Position numbers and translations under genes: made by a program. A stretch of 49,141 nt of DNA from Oxalobacteraceae bacterium. Lineage in GTDB: Bacteria > Pseudomonadota > Gammaproteobacteria > Burkholderiales > Burkholderiaceae_D. This document shows, in pieces, positions 25,485 through 34,554 of the stretch. Numbering within the stretch: the stretch's first letter is position 1; each line of letters opens with the position of its first letter. The stretch covers positions 1 to 49,141 of the forward strand of contig JAIXTG010000083.1 of NCBI GenBank assembly GCA_027484285.1. The letters are read 5' to 3'. A model generated the notes under the pieces. That model was given only the letters and a program-made list of their open reading frames with translations. It did not search any database and was not told where the DNA came from.

Positions 25485-28400
25485 TCAAACACCGAGTTGC
25501 CTGAATAACTTCTGGATTCTCGGAAATACCGCCTGAACTGAAAATCGCTTTTCGAAGAACTGCCTGCCGTTTTGAGATAACTTTGACCAAAGCGAATCAT
25601 CTGAATAAATTCGCAAAATCTGCGCAGCAAATTCTGAGGCGCTTTCGCCGACAAGAACATTTTGCTCATGCTTGAGCCCAGAGCCCTCTACACCGATCGG
25701 TGTAGAAACACACGGTACCCCATAACTCAGGCTGGAAATAACCTTGCCTTTGAGGCCAGCCCCATAGCGAAGCGGCGCAATTGTGGCACGGCACATCGCG
25801 AACACTGGATCAAGCATTTCGACGTGACCTAATACGCTGATATTCCACGACTCCAGCGACATCACATCCGCAGTAGGATTAGCGCCAATAATCAATAGCT
25901 TGCCGCCAAAGCCTTTTTTCATCAGCAATGGCCACACCTGCTTGACAAACCAACAAATTCCATCCACGTTAGGAGGATGACGAAATCCTCCCAAAAATAT
26001 AAGTCCTTCGCGATGTCCTAGCGGGGTTGAAGGCAACGTCGGCATCTCGCGAAGTATCGGGATGCAATGCAGGTTAGCCTTGGGCTTCAACTTACGAACC
26101 AATCGCTTCTCATGCTCGCTAAGTAAAATAGTGGCATCTACTTGGTCAATGATCGCCAGTTCGGTTTGCTTTGTCTTTTCCGCCCTCGCGATTTCGGCCT
26201 GGTCCTGATTGAGTTTCGCCTGCCTTCCCTCACGCAATAAATGCAGATCCACCGTTTCCAACACCACCTTAGCGCGTGGCGCAAATTCTTTTACTACCTG
26301 CAGTAATTCTTGGGCGACATAATGCCGGAACACCAACACTGCGGCCAAGCGAGCCCCTTGCTCCTTTACCACTTGTTGCAATGAAAGCACGTAGGGTGCG
26401 TAATAGCATTCCACTCCTAGGCGCTGCAGATTTTGAGTATAGCGTCCAAGATATAAACAGTTTTGCGCCACGAAAATCACTTGGTAGCCGAACTGCAAAA
26501 GTGCACGTATGTATTGAAAAGTATCGTTCGAGCCCGAATCATGGTCTGGGCGCGGAGTTTCAGCATCCACGACCAGAATCGCTTTCATTTTCAGTTTAAT
26601 GGCCTCGTGCTTAACTCTCCCTGGCACGCAGGGATGTTGTATAAGTGCGTTATTCCAGCGCTTTAGAAAGGTCTGGCGATTGATTTCCTGATGCTTTTTG
26701 ACCCCAGAAGAGCCCTCTTTACCGTGACTCACTCCTTCAAAATGAACCACACAAGCCAACGGCTGCACCACCACCTGATAACCAGCCTCTTTTATCCGAA
26801 ACGCCAAGTCGGTATCTTCGTAATAGGCCGGCGAGTAGCGCTGATCGAAACCTTCAAAGCGTTCCCATAACGATCGTGACAGCGCAATTACAGCACCTGA
26901 GCAATAATCAACTTCGCGTAGGTACGAAAATTGTGGCATACGAGGATCAAGCCCCCGGCCAATGTTCCACGCATTCGCATCCCTCCATACGACTCCGCCA
27001 CTCTCTTGCAAGCTACCATCCGGATAAAGCAACTTTGCACCTACCAACCCGATGCCGGCATTTCCATCGAGAGTACCAATCAACTCGTCGAGCCAGCCTG
27101 GCAAAACGATAGTGTCGTTGTTCAATAGCACCAGCCAATCACCTTTGGCATGAACCGCAACGCCATTACAATTTCCTAAAAAACCCTGTGCTGATTCACT
27201 CCGAAATGTTTTGAGGTGTGGTGATGATAGCTTTGCCAATGTCGTTTGGGTGGCATCCGTCGAGGCGTCATCGGCAACCAGCACCTCGAAACTATATCGA
27301 GAGCCTGCATTAAAAATCGAACGCAGACAAGCCAGCGTATGGATCAGCTTGTTATGTACAGGCACAATAATCGAGACATCCACCTTGGGCCTTACTTCGA
27401 CCGAAGCCACAACATCGTTGATTTCTGCAATCAGCGCATTAATCGTACGGCTCGTCAGTTCTGCGTGGTCGTCGAAGCCATTTTTCAATCGTGGATCTGA
27501 TAATATCCACTCAGATCCTGCACTCTCATATCGCCACTTTAAAAAATCACTGATACTGATATTCGGAACTGCTGCTGTATCGAGAACCATCCGCCAGCGG
27601 GGGAGACTACCCTCAGGGCCGCAGCCCATCATGAAAGATCGCGTGTATTCTTTGCAAGGGCTACGTTTTTCTTCTGCGCCATGCAAAATGAAATGCACAA
27701 GAGGATTCATCCCGGCTTCTGCAACATCTGGATTCTGTTGCAGATAATATTGCGTATCAAATTTTGGATGCGGGTTGTACCCCTGCCGCCACCCCTCACG
27801 AAGAAAGTGTTGAAGCGCATCCGTTACCTGTCCAGCCTGCTCGCAGTAATATTTGGGATCAAACAAGGGATGCGGAGAGCGGCGAGCTTGCGCACCATAT
27901 TGCAGGTAATGCACCAATACCGGCTCATCAATTACCTCATTTGGCTCAGCCTGCGCAAGGTAATGCGTCGTATCAAATAAAGGATGTGGGTTAATTCGCT
28001 CTTTCCAACCTTTTTGCAAGTAGTGGGATAGTGGATTCCCAGCGATTGACTGATCGTCTGCGATCTGATCTATATAGAAATCGGTATCGAATAACGGGTG
28101 TGGCGAATGCCGATTTCCTAGACCTCGAATAAAGAAAAATATAAACGGGTCAACGTTACTCTCTAAAATCCCAGGGTATCGTTGTAAGTAGTAGGATCGA
28201 TCAAACAGCGGATGCGGCCGCAGACTAGTCGTTGCACCATACGCCAAATAATGAGCTAGTACTGGAATGTCTATGTTTCCGGCCAACTGTTTTTTATAGG
28301 CTGAGGGCACAAACAGCGGATTGGGGCTACGGTCTTCTTTCCAGCCGAATTCGAAATAATGCCGCACCGGAGATAACCGAGCCGTTGCAACATCTGGATA

Positions 28401-28559
28401 AATTCGCAAATAATAATCTTCATCGACAAACGCAGCAAGAAACCGTAGCATAGAATCTGACGCAGCCATATGTTTGCTTTCCGTTACCTCAGAATTTTTA
28501 GTCGCGGGGATGACGGATGCGGTTTCGAGGGCGGGGTCAGCGGGGCCATACGTGTCCAC
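25485..28559 (-). CDS. multidomain glycosyltransferase: seven PHPLFD repeats, GT2 and GT4 domains
   Basis: This 1024-residue protein has three parts. Residues 44-302 hold seven repeats of about 40 residues ending in HYLxxGxxxxRxPHPLFD and starting DxxYYLxxxPDV. Residues 396-640 form a GT-A (GT2) domain with VSIIVPVHN, VLVADDASTDAT, LLNNDTIVLPGWL and YYEDTDLAFRIKEAGY. Residues 659-1024 form a GT-B (GT4-like) domain with ILVVDAETPRPDHDSGS and LRYGAGLKGKVISSLSYGVPCVST. Two catalytic folds in one chain suggest sequential sugar additions. The GTG at 28559 is the longest start; the ATG at 28469 (MAASDSML), directly before the repeats, is equally plausible. The coding sequence is AT-richer than the rml genes. 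Confidence 0.85.
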   Translation of the reverse strand: MDTYGPADPALETASVIPATKNSEVTESKHMAASDSMLRFLAAFVDEDYYLRIYPDVATARLSPVRHYFEFGWKEDRSPNPLFVPSAYKKQLAGNIDIPVLAHYLAYGATTSLRPHPLFDRSYYLQRYPGILESNVDPFIFFFIRGLGNRHSPHPLFDTDFYIDQIADDQSIAGNPLSHYLQKGWKERINPHPLFDTTHYLAQAEPNEVIDEPVLVHYLQYGAQARRSPHPLFDPKYYCEQAGQVTDALQHFLREGWRQGYNPHPKFDTQYYLQQNPDVAEAGMNPLVHFILHGAEEKRSPCKEYTRSFMMGCGPEGSLPRWRMVLDTAAVPNISISDFLKWRYESAGSEWILSDPRLKNGFDDHAELTSRTINALIAEINDVVASVEVRPKVDVSIIVPVHNKLIHTLACLRSIFNAGSRYSFEVLVADDASTDATQTTLAKLSSPHLKTFRSESAQGFLGNCNGVAVHAKGDWLVLLNNDTIVLPGWLDELIGTLDGNAGIGLVGAKLLYPDGSLQESGGVVWRDANAWNIGRGLDPRMPQFSYLREVDYCSGAVIALSRSLWERFEGFDQRYSPAYYEDTDLAFRIKEAGYQVVVQPLACVVHFEGVSHGKEGSSGVKKHQEINRQTFLKRWNNALIQHPCVPGRVKHEAIKLKMKAILVVDAETPRPDHDSGSNDTFQYIRALLQFGYQVIFVAQNCLYLGRYTQNLQRLGVECYYAPYVLSLQQVVKEQGARLAAVLVFRHYVAQELLQVVKEFAPRAKVVLETVDLHLLREGRQAKLNQDQAEIARAEKTKQTELAIIDQVDATILLSEHEKRLVRKLKPKANLHCIPILREMPTLPSTPLGHREGLIFLGGFRHPPNVDGICWFVKQVWPLLMKKGFGGKLLIIGANPTADVMSLESWNISVLGHVEMLDPVFAMCRATIAPLRYGAGLKGKVISSLSYGVPCVSTPIGVEGSGLKHEQNVLVGESASEFAAQILRIYSDDSLWSKLSQNGRQFFEKRFSVQAVFPRIQKLFRQLGV

Positions 28560-29073
28560 ATTGCATCGCTCAAGCGTCAGCTATCGTCATGCCGCGATTT
28601 CATCGCCTTGCCCTCCGAACAGAAAATCACGTTCGTTGGACAAGTCAATCGTGGCTTATTTCAACCGACCGAGATAGGCTCTAAGTCCCTCGCTCAATAG
28701 GCGCCTTTTTAAATCGCGCGCTCTTCATTATCGAACGCGGTGCCATGTTGCGACAGCTGGTGATTGAAGAGGTAAAACAAAATTGTATTCAACAGAATGA
28801 CTAGTGCGCCTTGAGATTGCATACGAGGCCCCCATATTTAAATATATTAGTCAAGCTGAGCGCCGCGCACAGGCGACGCTCCAGCGCTGTTAAAGCATCG
28901 CCGCCACATAAAATTGCCAAAGATATACGCCAAAGGCCTGCACCAACGGTGGTACTCGCGAAGCCTATATAATATTGAGCTCATTCGCGAGAGCTTGGCG
29001 AACCGTATGTGGTCCACCTTCACCGCCTGAACCGCAGCCTGGAAAACAAGAAAAACCGATACTGCTCCTACTG
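28560..29073. other. 514-bp interval with little coding evidence
   Basis: Only a 37-codon frame (28709-28822) stands out. An AT-rich patch near 28838-28852 could serve as promoter DNA. No repeat or RNA gene was recognised. Confidence 0.45.
28709..28822 (-). CDS. possible 37-residue single-pass membrane peptide or gene remnant
   Basis: An ATG at 28822, preceded by GGGGG six to seven bases upstream, opens a short frame reading MQSQGALVILLNTILFYLF, then NHQLSQHGTAFDNEERAI and TAA. The central hydrophobic run could span a membrane. Codon use looks protein-like, but it is short and could be the tail of a lost membrane protein. I do not recognise it. Confidence 0.3.
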   Translation of the reverse strand: MQSQGALVILLNTILFYLFNHQLSQHGTAFDNEERAI

Positions 29074-29853
29074 CTATTCTAAATACTCAAGATATATCTT
29101 TTTTTCAATTCCTCCAACCTCCTTGACCAAATCATCAGTACATTGCCGCTTAAATATTGAAACGCAGTATGCAAGAAATTCCAGATCCAGGCTGCATTCC
29201 CTTTGAACGAAATCTCGGAGCCGGCTTTTCGAGTAAACGACTTTACCGTACGCGTTCTTGTTAAGGCATGGGACAGCATCGCGTTGAAAAGAAAAATTAA
29301 AAGTTTGTCTCAGAATTTCAGCTGTAACACTAATATACTCTGAGAACCCAACGACAGAAAACCCACCAACAAAATTTTGGGCTACGGTTAAGATGTTTTG
29401 CCTGCAAGCTGGGTGGCTAGAGTGAAAATATGACATTGGCACAAAATGCCTAATAATTGCATTACTTGTGTTATTTATCACACTTGACTCTCCGCACTCT
29501 AACCAATCATGAAAGTCCAATTTTTTCGCTAAAACGACTTCCTCAAAACAATCCGCCCCCGAGTCCAATGATCTGAAATAATGAAAAAGCGACAGAAGCC
29601 TTGCTCCAGGATTTCGAAGAATCGTTATAAACGATGACTCCGTAGGAAAGAGAGGCAAGAGGTCGTAGTAAATATGTCCAGCATAAATTTTAAATTTCCC
29701 ATAGTTAACTGGCGTGACGTGATAATCAATAAAGGTAGCAGATGATTTCACGGCCTCATCTCCCACCTCTCTTTTCATCAGTTCTGTTATGCTTGTGCCC
29801 GCACACTTTGGCACGTGGAAATAAACTAACGGATTATTTAATGAGATTTTCAT
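29074..29853 (-). CDS. carbohydrate sulfotransferase (sulfotransferase family 2-like)
   Basis: This 259-residue protein has the two PAPS-binding motifs of sulfotransferases: YFHVPKCAGTSI (5'-phosphosulfate loop, about 11-22) and ITILRNPGARLLSLF (3'-phosphate motif, about 76-90). It probably transfers sulfate from PAPS to a sugar hydroxyl, with cysC (24416-25045) supplying PAPS. There is no membrane anchor, so it would act in the cytoplasm on a lipid-linked or nucleotide-linked precursor. Composition is clearly AT-rich relative to the window, suggesting transfer. The ATG at 29853 lacks a close ribosome site. Confidence 0.8.
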   Translation of the reverse strand: MKISLNNPLVYFHVPKCAGTSITELMKREVGDEAVKSSATFIDYHVTPVNYGKFKIYAGHIYYDLLPLFPTESSFITILRNPGARLLSLFHYFRSLDSGADCFEEVVLAKKLDFHDWLECGESSVINNTSNAIIRHFVPMSYFHSSHPACRQNILTVAQNFVGGFSVVGFSEYISVTAEILRQTFNFSFQRDAVPCLNKNAYGKVVYSKSRLRDFVQRECSLDLEFLAYCVSIFKRQCTDDLVKEVGGIEKKIYLEYLE

Positions 29854-29992
29854 TGACTAACTGCACGCCTTAATATCAATATCTAAAAACCCTCTCGCTG
29901 CAAATGGTATTTTTTATTACATAAATTGGTGCCATATATAAATATGACCTGAGCAATGAAGAGGAGGCGAAACGGCGAAAAGAAAGGCCAAG

Positions 29993-30922
29993 CTATTGCT
30001 TTTGCAACCACATTGCACCACCTGGACTCTTCAGGAACGCAGGGTGAGTTTCCGCTATTAATTGAGCTGCCAGCTTGGCGAAATAGTCATTAAAAAAAAT
30101 AATGCTCCACTCTGGATTATTCGAAAGATATGCTCGCGGAGCATACAGGTCGTTCCACGACCTATTTTCCACTAAGACCCATTCTCGCGGATATTCAAAC
30201 GGCCTGAATATATCATGGAAGTGGACTATTACCCCCGACCTTAAAATTGGCAGGATTTCGAACAGCTCATGATGTACATCGCTTCCAGTACTAAGAATGT
30301 GAGTGGAATCTATAAAAAGTAGATCCCCAGGCATTAGCCTTTTAAATAATTCGATAGGGACGTTTTGAATTGGCTCTTCGACTATCTCAGAATTACCTTT
30401 ATTGCCCCCCATAATTCTCTTTAGCAAATCGGTATGTGGCTCAATAAAGGTGAGCTTCGTGTCTGGCGACCAATAGCGAACGGTATCAAGCATACATCCA
30501 GATGACCATCCGCTCCCAATTTCTATTATAGACTTCGGTCTCAAATGCCTAAGCATTGCATACAGAACTGATGCATCGCCATACCCGTATGCTGGGTTGT
30601 TAAAGCGATATAAGAATCCATCAGATTTTTCGCTCTTGAAAGGTACGTTTTTCAAATAACGCAGCAGCTTTTCCCATATGCACTTCATTTCATGCAAATT
30701 GACTGCGATACTATTGATCGTCTCTGGGATTGGCTGAGCTTCAATTTTAATGAAATGCGCCTCGGCAACACTCTTGCTCACAATTGGGGAGTAAAAATGA
30801 CCAGGGGGAACAAATAGCTTTTCTCTTTTGTTCGACAGGTATTCTTCGAAAGATATATACATTCTCACAATATCTTCCGGCGTTCGATTCTTCGAGCGAA
30901 CTAGATCGACATAGAAACTCAA
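29993..30922 (-). CDS. class I SAM-dependent methyltransferase (Methyltransf_24-like)
   Basis: This 309-residue protein has the SAM-binding loop IIEIGSGWSSG (about 132-142), an acidic strand LTFIEPHTDLL, and GDLLFIDSTHIL (199-210) with VIVHFHDIFRPFEYP following. This arrangement is seen in class I methyltransferases of polysaccharide loci. It may O-methylate a sugar of the glycan, though the acceptor is unknown. The gene is AT-rich like its neighbour sulfotransferase and was probably acquired together with it. Confidence 0.78.
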   Translation of the reverse strand: MSFYVDLVRSKNRTPEDIVRMYISFEEYLSNKREKLFVPPGHFYSPIVSKSVAEAHFIKIEAQPIPETINSIAVNLHEMKCIWEKLLRYLKNVPFKSEKSDGFLYRFNNPAYGYGDASVLYAMLRHLRPKSIIEIGSGWSSGCMLDTVRYWSPDTKLTFIEPHTDLLKRIMGGNKGNSEIVEEPIQNVPIELFKRLMPGDLLFIDSTHILSTGSDVHHELFEILPILRSGVIVHFHDIFRPFEYPREWVLVENRSWNDLYAPRAYLSNNPEWSIIFFNDYFAKLAAQLIAETHPAFLKSPGGAMWLQKQ

Positions 30923-31028
30923 TCCATTAGCGTCTGGCTCACGGTTTAATAAGCTGGTTTATAAACAGCTTATATAACCAGCCACCCAATCTTCGTCCAT
31001 GGGTAGATTCATGCTATCTGCTGAATTA

Positions 31029-34000
31029 TCAAATTGCCGAACTGGCTTGGTCACATTCGAAAAAATTCAAAAAAGCCTTAATCCTTTCAGCAAAACTTTG
31101 GTCACTGTAAAGTTCACATGACGGCAGTGTTTTAGCGTGAGCAAGCACCGATTCTGGGGTAATTGATGAGATTAACTTAACAGTGCTTCGAATATCTTTT
31201 AGTTCCACTCCACATGCGTTGTACGACATTAGTTCTGCGGCGCCACCCCAGCCCCACGTAATCGGGATACATCCCCGCGACATAGCTTCCACCAAGGCAA
31301 TTCCGAAGTGCTCGAGTTTTTCGGGCGCTATGCCCGGGTAGTAGCCCATTCCGCAAGGGTGGATATAGAAAGTGGCTTCATTCAACGCGTTTTCTATTAC
31401 CCGACGCGAGGCGTTGGCATGGACTTTCGCCTTAACACGCGAACCACGTTCAACAAGGCTAGCAAAATACTTTGCGTTTTCCTCTCCACCGCCAAGGCCC
31501 CCGTAAAATTCAAAGCGCGCTGGAAGCTTGAGGAGATGGCATTCCTCAGCAATGTCCATCACCACGTCTTGACGTTTATGGTGGCCTTGGGTGACAAATC
31601 GGCCAATGTTTACGATCTTTATCGGGCCTGTAAACTGGCGTTTTCGCTCGATTATGGCGACCTGTTCTTGAGGGCTAGGGATGGCGACAGGCGGATAGAC
31701 GATATGAATGGGTTTGTCGGCGATCTTGTAGGTGGCAAGGGCCTTGCGCACGTTGTCTGCGGTAAATTGGGAATTGACTATTAAGCCATCAAACTTATGA
31801 ATGCGCTCGATGCTGTAATGACCGGTATGGTGGATAGGAAACGGAAACTGTATGTGATAAATGTTGCGCTTGCCATAAGCGGGGGTGGGCGGTTCGATTT
31901 CGTTGCCCATGACCACGTAGAGCGAGGGCCGCTGCCAGTTGGCAGCGTCTTCTAGAGTCGCGTGGTGAAAACGACCAGGGCGTATCGCAAGGTCGTCCAT
32001 GGTCATTGCGAGGCGGGCGCGGCTCATTCGCTGTTGAGTTAAGAACCACACTTCATGCTGCGCGGACAAGGCGCTAGCAACCGAGAGAATGTAACGCTCA
32101 CCGCCCCCGACGCGCACATCGAAGGGGGTGTAAACCCAGGCTACTGGTTTGCCGCTGTACCCAAGTTTGGCTTCGCGTGGAGTGAGAATCTCGTATTTGC
32201 GCGCAGCCTCGAAGCGTTCGGATTGGGAGGCGACCTCGGGGTCGCTGAGCCGTTCGTAGACGCCATGCCAGCGGTTGGCGAATTTTTGGCGCTGGCGATC
32301 GACTAGGTCCATCCAGCTATCACCGAGAAATTCTCGGGTCGAGGCGTTTTCTACGTGCATAGCGAAAGCGTCAAGTTGTATGGCGATACGCAGCCCTTGT
32401 GCACGTAGTCGGGCACATAGGTCAGTGTCTTCGTAATAGAAAGGGTCGAAGGTGATATCGAATCCAAGCACCTTGTCCAGCGTTGTTTTCTTAAGCAGGA
32501 GGCAGGCGGCGGAGGCATAGTCGGCGTATTGCAAAGGTGGGGTTTGAGCCTCAATGCGTGTGAAGTCCTCTAGTGTGACGAGTTTATCTCGCTGTACAAC
32601 TTGCCCACTGCCGAAAATAGTACCGCCCACCTCTTGCAGACGACCATCCGGGAGGACCAGCACTGGGGCTATGGCACCGATAGCGGCCTCGGTATTCGCA
32701 CTGGTAATTAGCCGGTCAAGGGTACGGGGACCAAGCACAGCGTCATTGTTTAGCAGAAAGATGTATTCGCCGCGCGCCTGATCGATGGCAATATTGTTTC
32801 CTTCACCAAAAAAGCGGTTCTCTTTTATTGCGAGCACATGCACGTTGGGCAGCTGTTTAGTGTAGCGGTAGAGCAGTTCGACGTTGAAGGGATGGCTAGC
32901 ATTGTCGGCAACGAGGACTTCCAGCGGCACGCTTTGCCCAGCACGGCAAGCGGAATAGATGCTTAGCAGCGTGTAGATTGGTTTGTTGAAATTAAGAATG
33001 ACTACGGAAACCCGAGGCATAGGGGATTGGCTATAGTCAACAGGGGGGGCAATGAGGTCTGAACGCGGAGCGATTTGGCCTAGGCGCAATTGCGAGATGA
33101 GGTCAACGAATTGAGCGAGTGTGGCCTTGCCTGGGTTTTGCAGGGCGTACAGTTCGTTATCGCCAAAAATCAAGCTGAGCACACTGCGGTGGACGTGCGG
33201 ATGAATGTTGACCCAATCGATTTCGAAAGCACTGGCTAGCATATGAGCATCGTTCACATACTTATAGCCGTCAAGGCAGAGAAAATGGCGCAGGTATTTC
33301 AGGTCGATAAAAGGCGAAGGTGAATACGCAGAGTCGCTGTGCGAGCGAATAAATTCTGTCAGCGGGGAATCGTTGGCCCCGAGACGCTGGCTGCCACGCA
33401 CATCGACAATGTAGTAGGTGCCATCGAACAGGGGATGAGGATCGACCCCCTGCTTCCAGCCGGTATGTAAGTAGTGCATCAAGGCCGAACCTTCGGCCTT
33501 CATGCCCAGCTGCTGAGCTTGGGCTTGGTAGAACTTAGAATCAAACAGAGGATGAATTTGGTCGAGCACGCCGTCGAGCAAAGCAGTGAGCAACTCGCGG
33601 GGAGTGGCGCGGCGAAATCTAGGGTTTTGTTTACGCAGGTAAGCGAGGTCCAGCCATGAGTTGGGCAACAGAGTTCGGTTGCTGGCAGCGAAAAAAACGG
33701 CGCTGCAATGCTGAATACTCAGGTCGAGGCCCTGCTGTTGGGCATGCTTGCCTAGGTAGGCGTTATCGAATAGTTGGCTGATGGGGCGCTGTTCGGGAAT
33801 GCCGTAGAGGGCGAAGTGTTCGAGAGGAGTCAGGCCATCTACGGTGGCATCGGGGTTCAACTCGGCATACTCAGTTTCGATAATTCGGACGAGCAGCGGA
33901 CTAAACGAGGAAGTGATCGCTCCCAGGCAGAATTTAATGGCTTCGACATGAACCAACTTCTTGTCATTGGCCACTCGCCAAAAATTCTCGACAATGCGCC

Positions 34001-34505
34001 TGTTGAGCGAAACATTTGGCTCTGCCAACCCGGACTTAGCGGCTAACAGCCATTCGAGGGCGATTTCACTATCTCCCAAGCGTTCCGCCGCATTCGCGGC
34101 GCCGACATAAGCCCAAGATGGGGGGGCAGGAGTTTCTAGAATGTAGCCAAAGTGGTCGAGAGATTCACCGTAGCGGCCGACCACAAACAAAAGATCGCCC
34201 AAGCGACCGTTTACTGGCAGATTGGTTTTGTCAAGACTATAGGCGGTGCTGTAAGCCGAAAGGGAGGAATCGAAGTCGCCCATCTCTCGATCAATTTCGC
34301 CTAATGTGAACCACGCAGATGGGTCATCGGGGTATGCATCTGTCCACTCTAGGGCAATCGCATGCCTTTCAGATACGGAAATCGTGGATTGATAAGCGGC
34401 AAGGAACTCCGCTGCGGTACTGTGAGAAACAGTCCTTTGTTGATTATCGCCAGTTTTTTTGGAGCCTCTGAGGCTTTTACCCTGATTTCGACTGATATTC
34501 GTCAT
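31029..34505 (-). CDS. multidomain glycosyltransferase: TPR, degenerate PHPLFD repeats, GT2 and GT4 domains
   Basis: This protein of about 1158 residues starts with TPR-like helices (45-160: PSAWFTLGEIDREMGDFDSS, WAYVGAANAAERLGDSEIAL). Degenerate repeats follow, containing IHPLFDSKFY and DPHPLFDGTYY. A GT2 domain runs from about residue 497 (VSVVILNFNKPIYTLLS, VLVADNAS, LLNNDAVLGPRTL, YYEDTDLCARLRAQG). A GT4 domain runs from about 800 (AWVYTPFDVRVGGGERY, VNIGRFVTQGHHKRQDVV, PEKLEHFGIALVEAMSRGC). The domain order matches the 25485-28559 protein, so the two are paralogues. The ATG at 34505 has no ribosome site; ATG 34571, overlapping the end of manC, is the alternative. Confidence 0.82.
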   Translation of the reverse strand: MTNISRNQGKSLRGSKKTGDNQQRTVSHSTAAEFLAAYQSTISVSERHAIALEWTDAYPDDPSAWFTLGEIDREMGDFDSSLSAYSTAYSLDKTNLPVNGRLGDLLFVVGRYGESLDHFGYILETPAPPSWAYVGAANAAERLGDSEIALEWLLAAKSGLAEPNVSLNRRIVENFWRVANDKKLVHVEAIKFCLGAITSSFSPLLVRIIETEYAELNPDATVDGLTPLEHFALYGIPEQRPISQLFDNAYLGKHAQQQGLDLSIQHCSAVFFAASNRTLLPNSWLDLAYLRKQNPRFRRATPRELLTALLDGVLDQIHPLFDSKFYQAQAQQLGMKAEGSALMHYLHTGWKQGVDPHPLFDGTYYIVDVRGSQRLGANDSPLTEFIRSHSDSAYSPSPFIDLKYLRHFLCLDGYKYVNDAHMLASAFEIDWVNIHPHVHRSVLSLIFGDNELYALQNPGKATLAQFVDLISQLRLGQIAPRSDLIAPPVDYSQSPMPRVSVVILNFNKPIYTLLSIYSACRAGQSVPLEVLVADNASHPFNVELLYRYTKQLPNVHVLAIKENRFFGEGNNIAIDQARGEYIFLLNNDAVLGPRTLDRLITSANTEAAIGAIAPVLVLPDGRLQEVGGTIFGSGQVVQRDKLVTLEDFTRIEAQTPPLQYADYASAACLLLKKTTLDKVLGFDITFDPFYYEDTDLCARLRAQGLRIAIQLDAFAMHVENASTREFLGDSWMDLVDRQRQKFANRWHGVYERLSDPEVASQSERFEAARKYEILTPREAKLGYSGKPVAWVYTPFDVRVGGGERYILSVASALSAQHEVWFLTQQRMSRARLAMTMDDLAIRPGRFHHATLEDAANWQRPSLYVVMGNEIEPPTPAYGKRNIYHIQFPFPIHHTGHYSIERIHKFDGLIVNSQFTADNVRKALATYKIADKPIHIVYPPVAIPSPQEQVAIIERKRQFTGPIKIVNIGRFVTQGHHKRQDVVMDIAEECHLLKLPARFEFYGGLGGGEENAKYFASLVERGSRVKAKVHANASRRVIENALNEATFYIHPCGMGYYPGIAPEKLEHFGIALVEAMSRGCIPITWGWGGAAELMSYNACGVELKDIRSTVKLISSITPESVLAHAKTLPSCELYSDQSFAERIKAFLNFFECDQASSAI

Positions 34506-34554
34506 TATGATTGCGAAGAGATGAACTGTCGGTATTTTTAAATAAAGGAGACCC

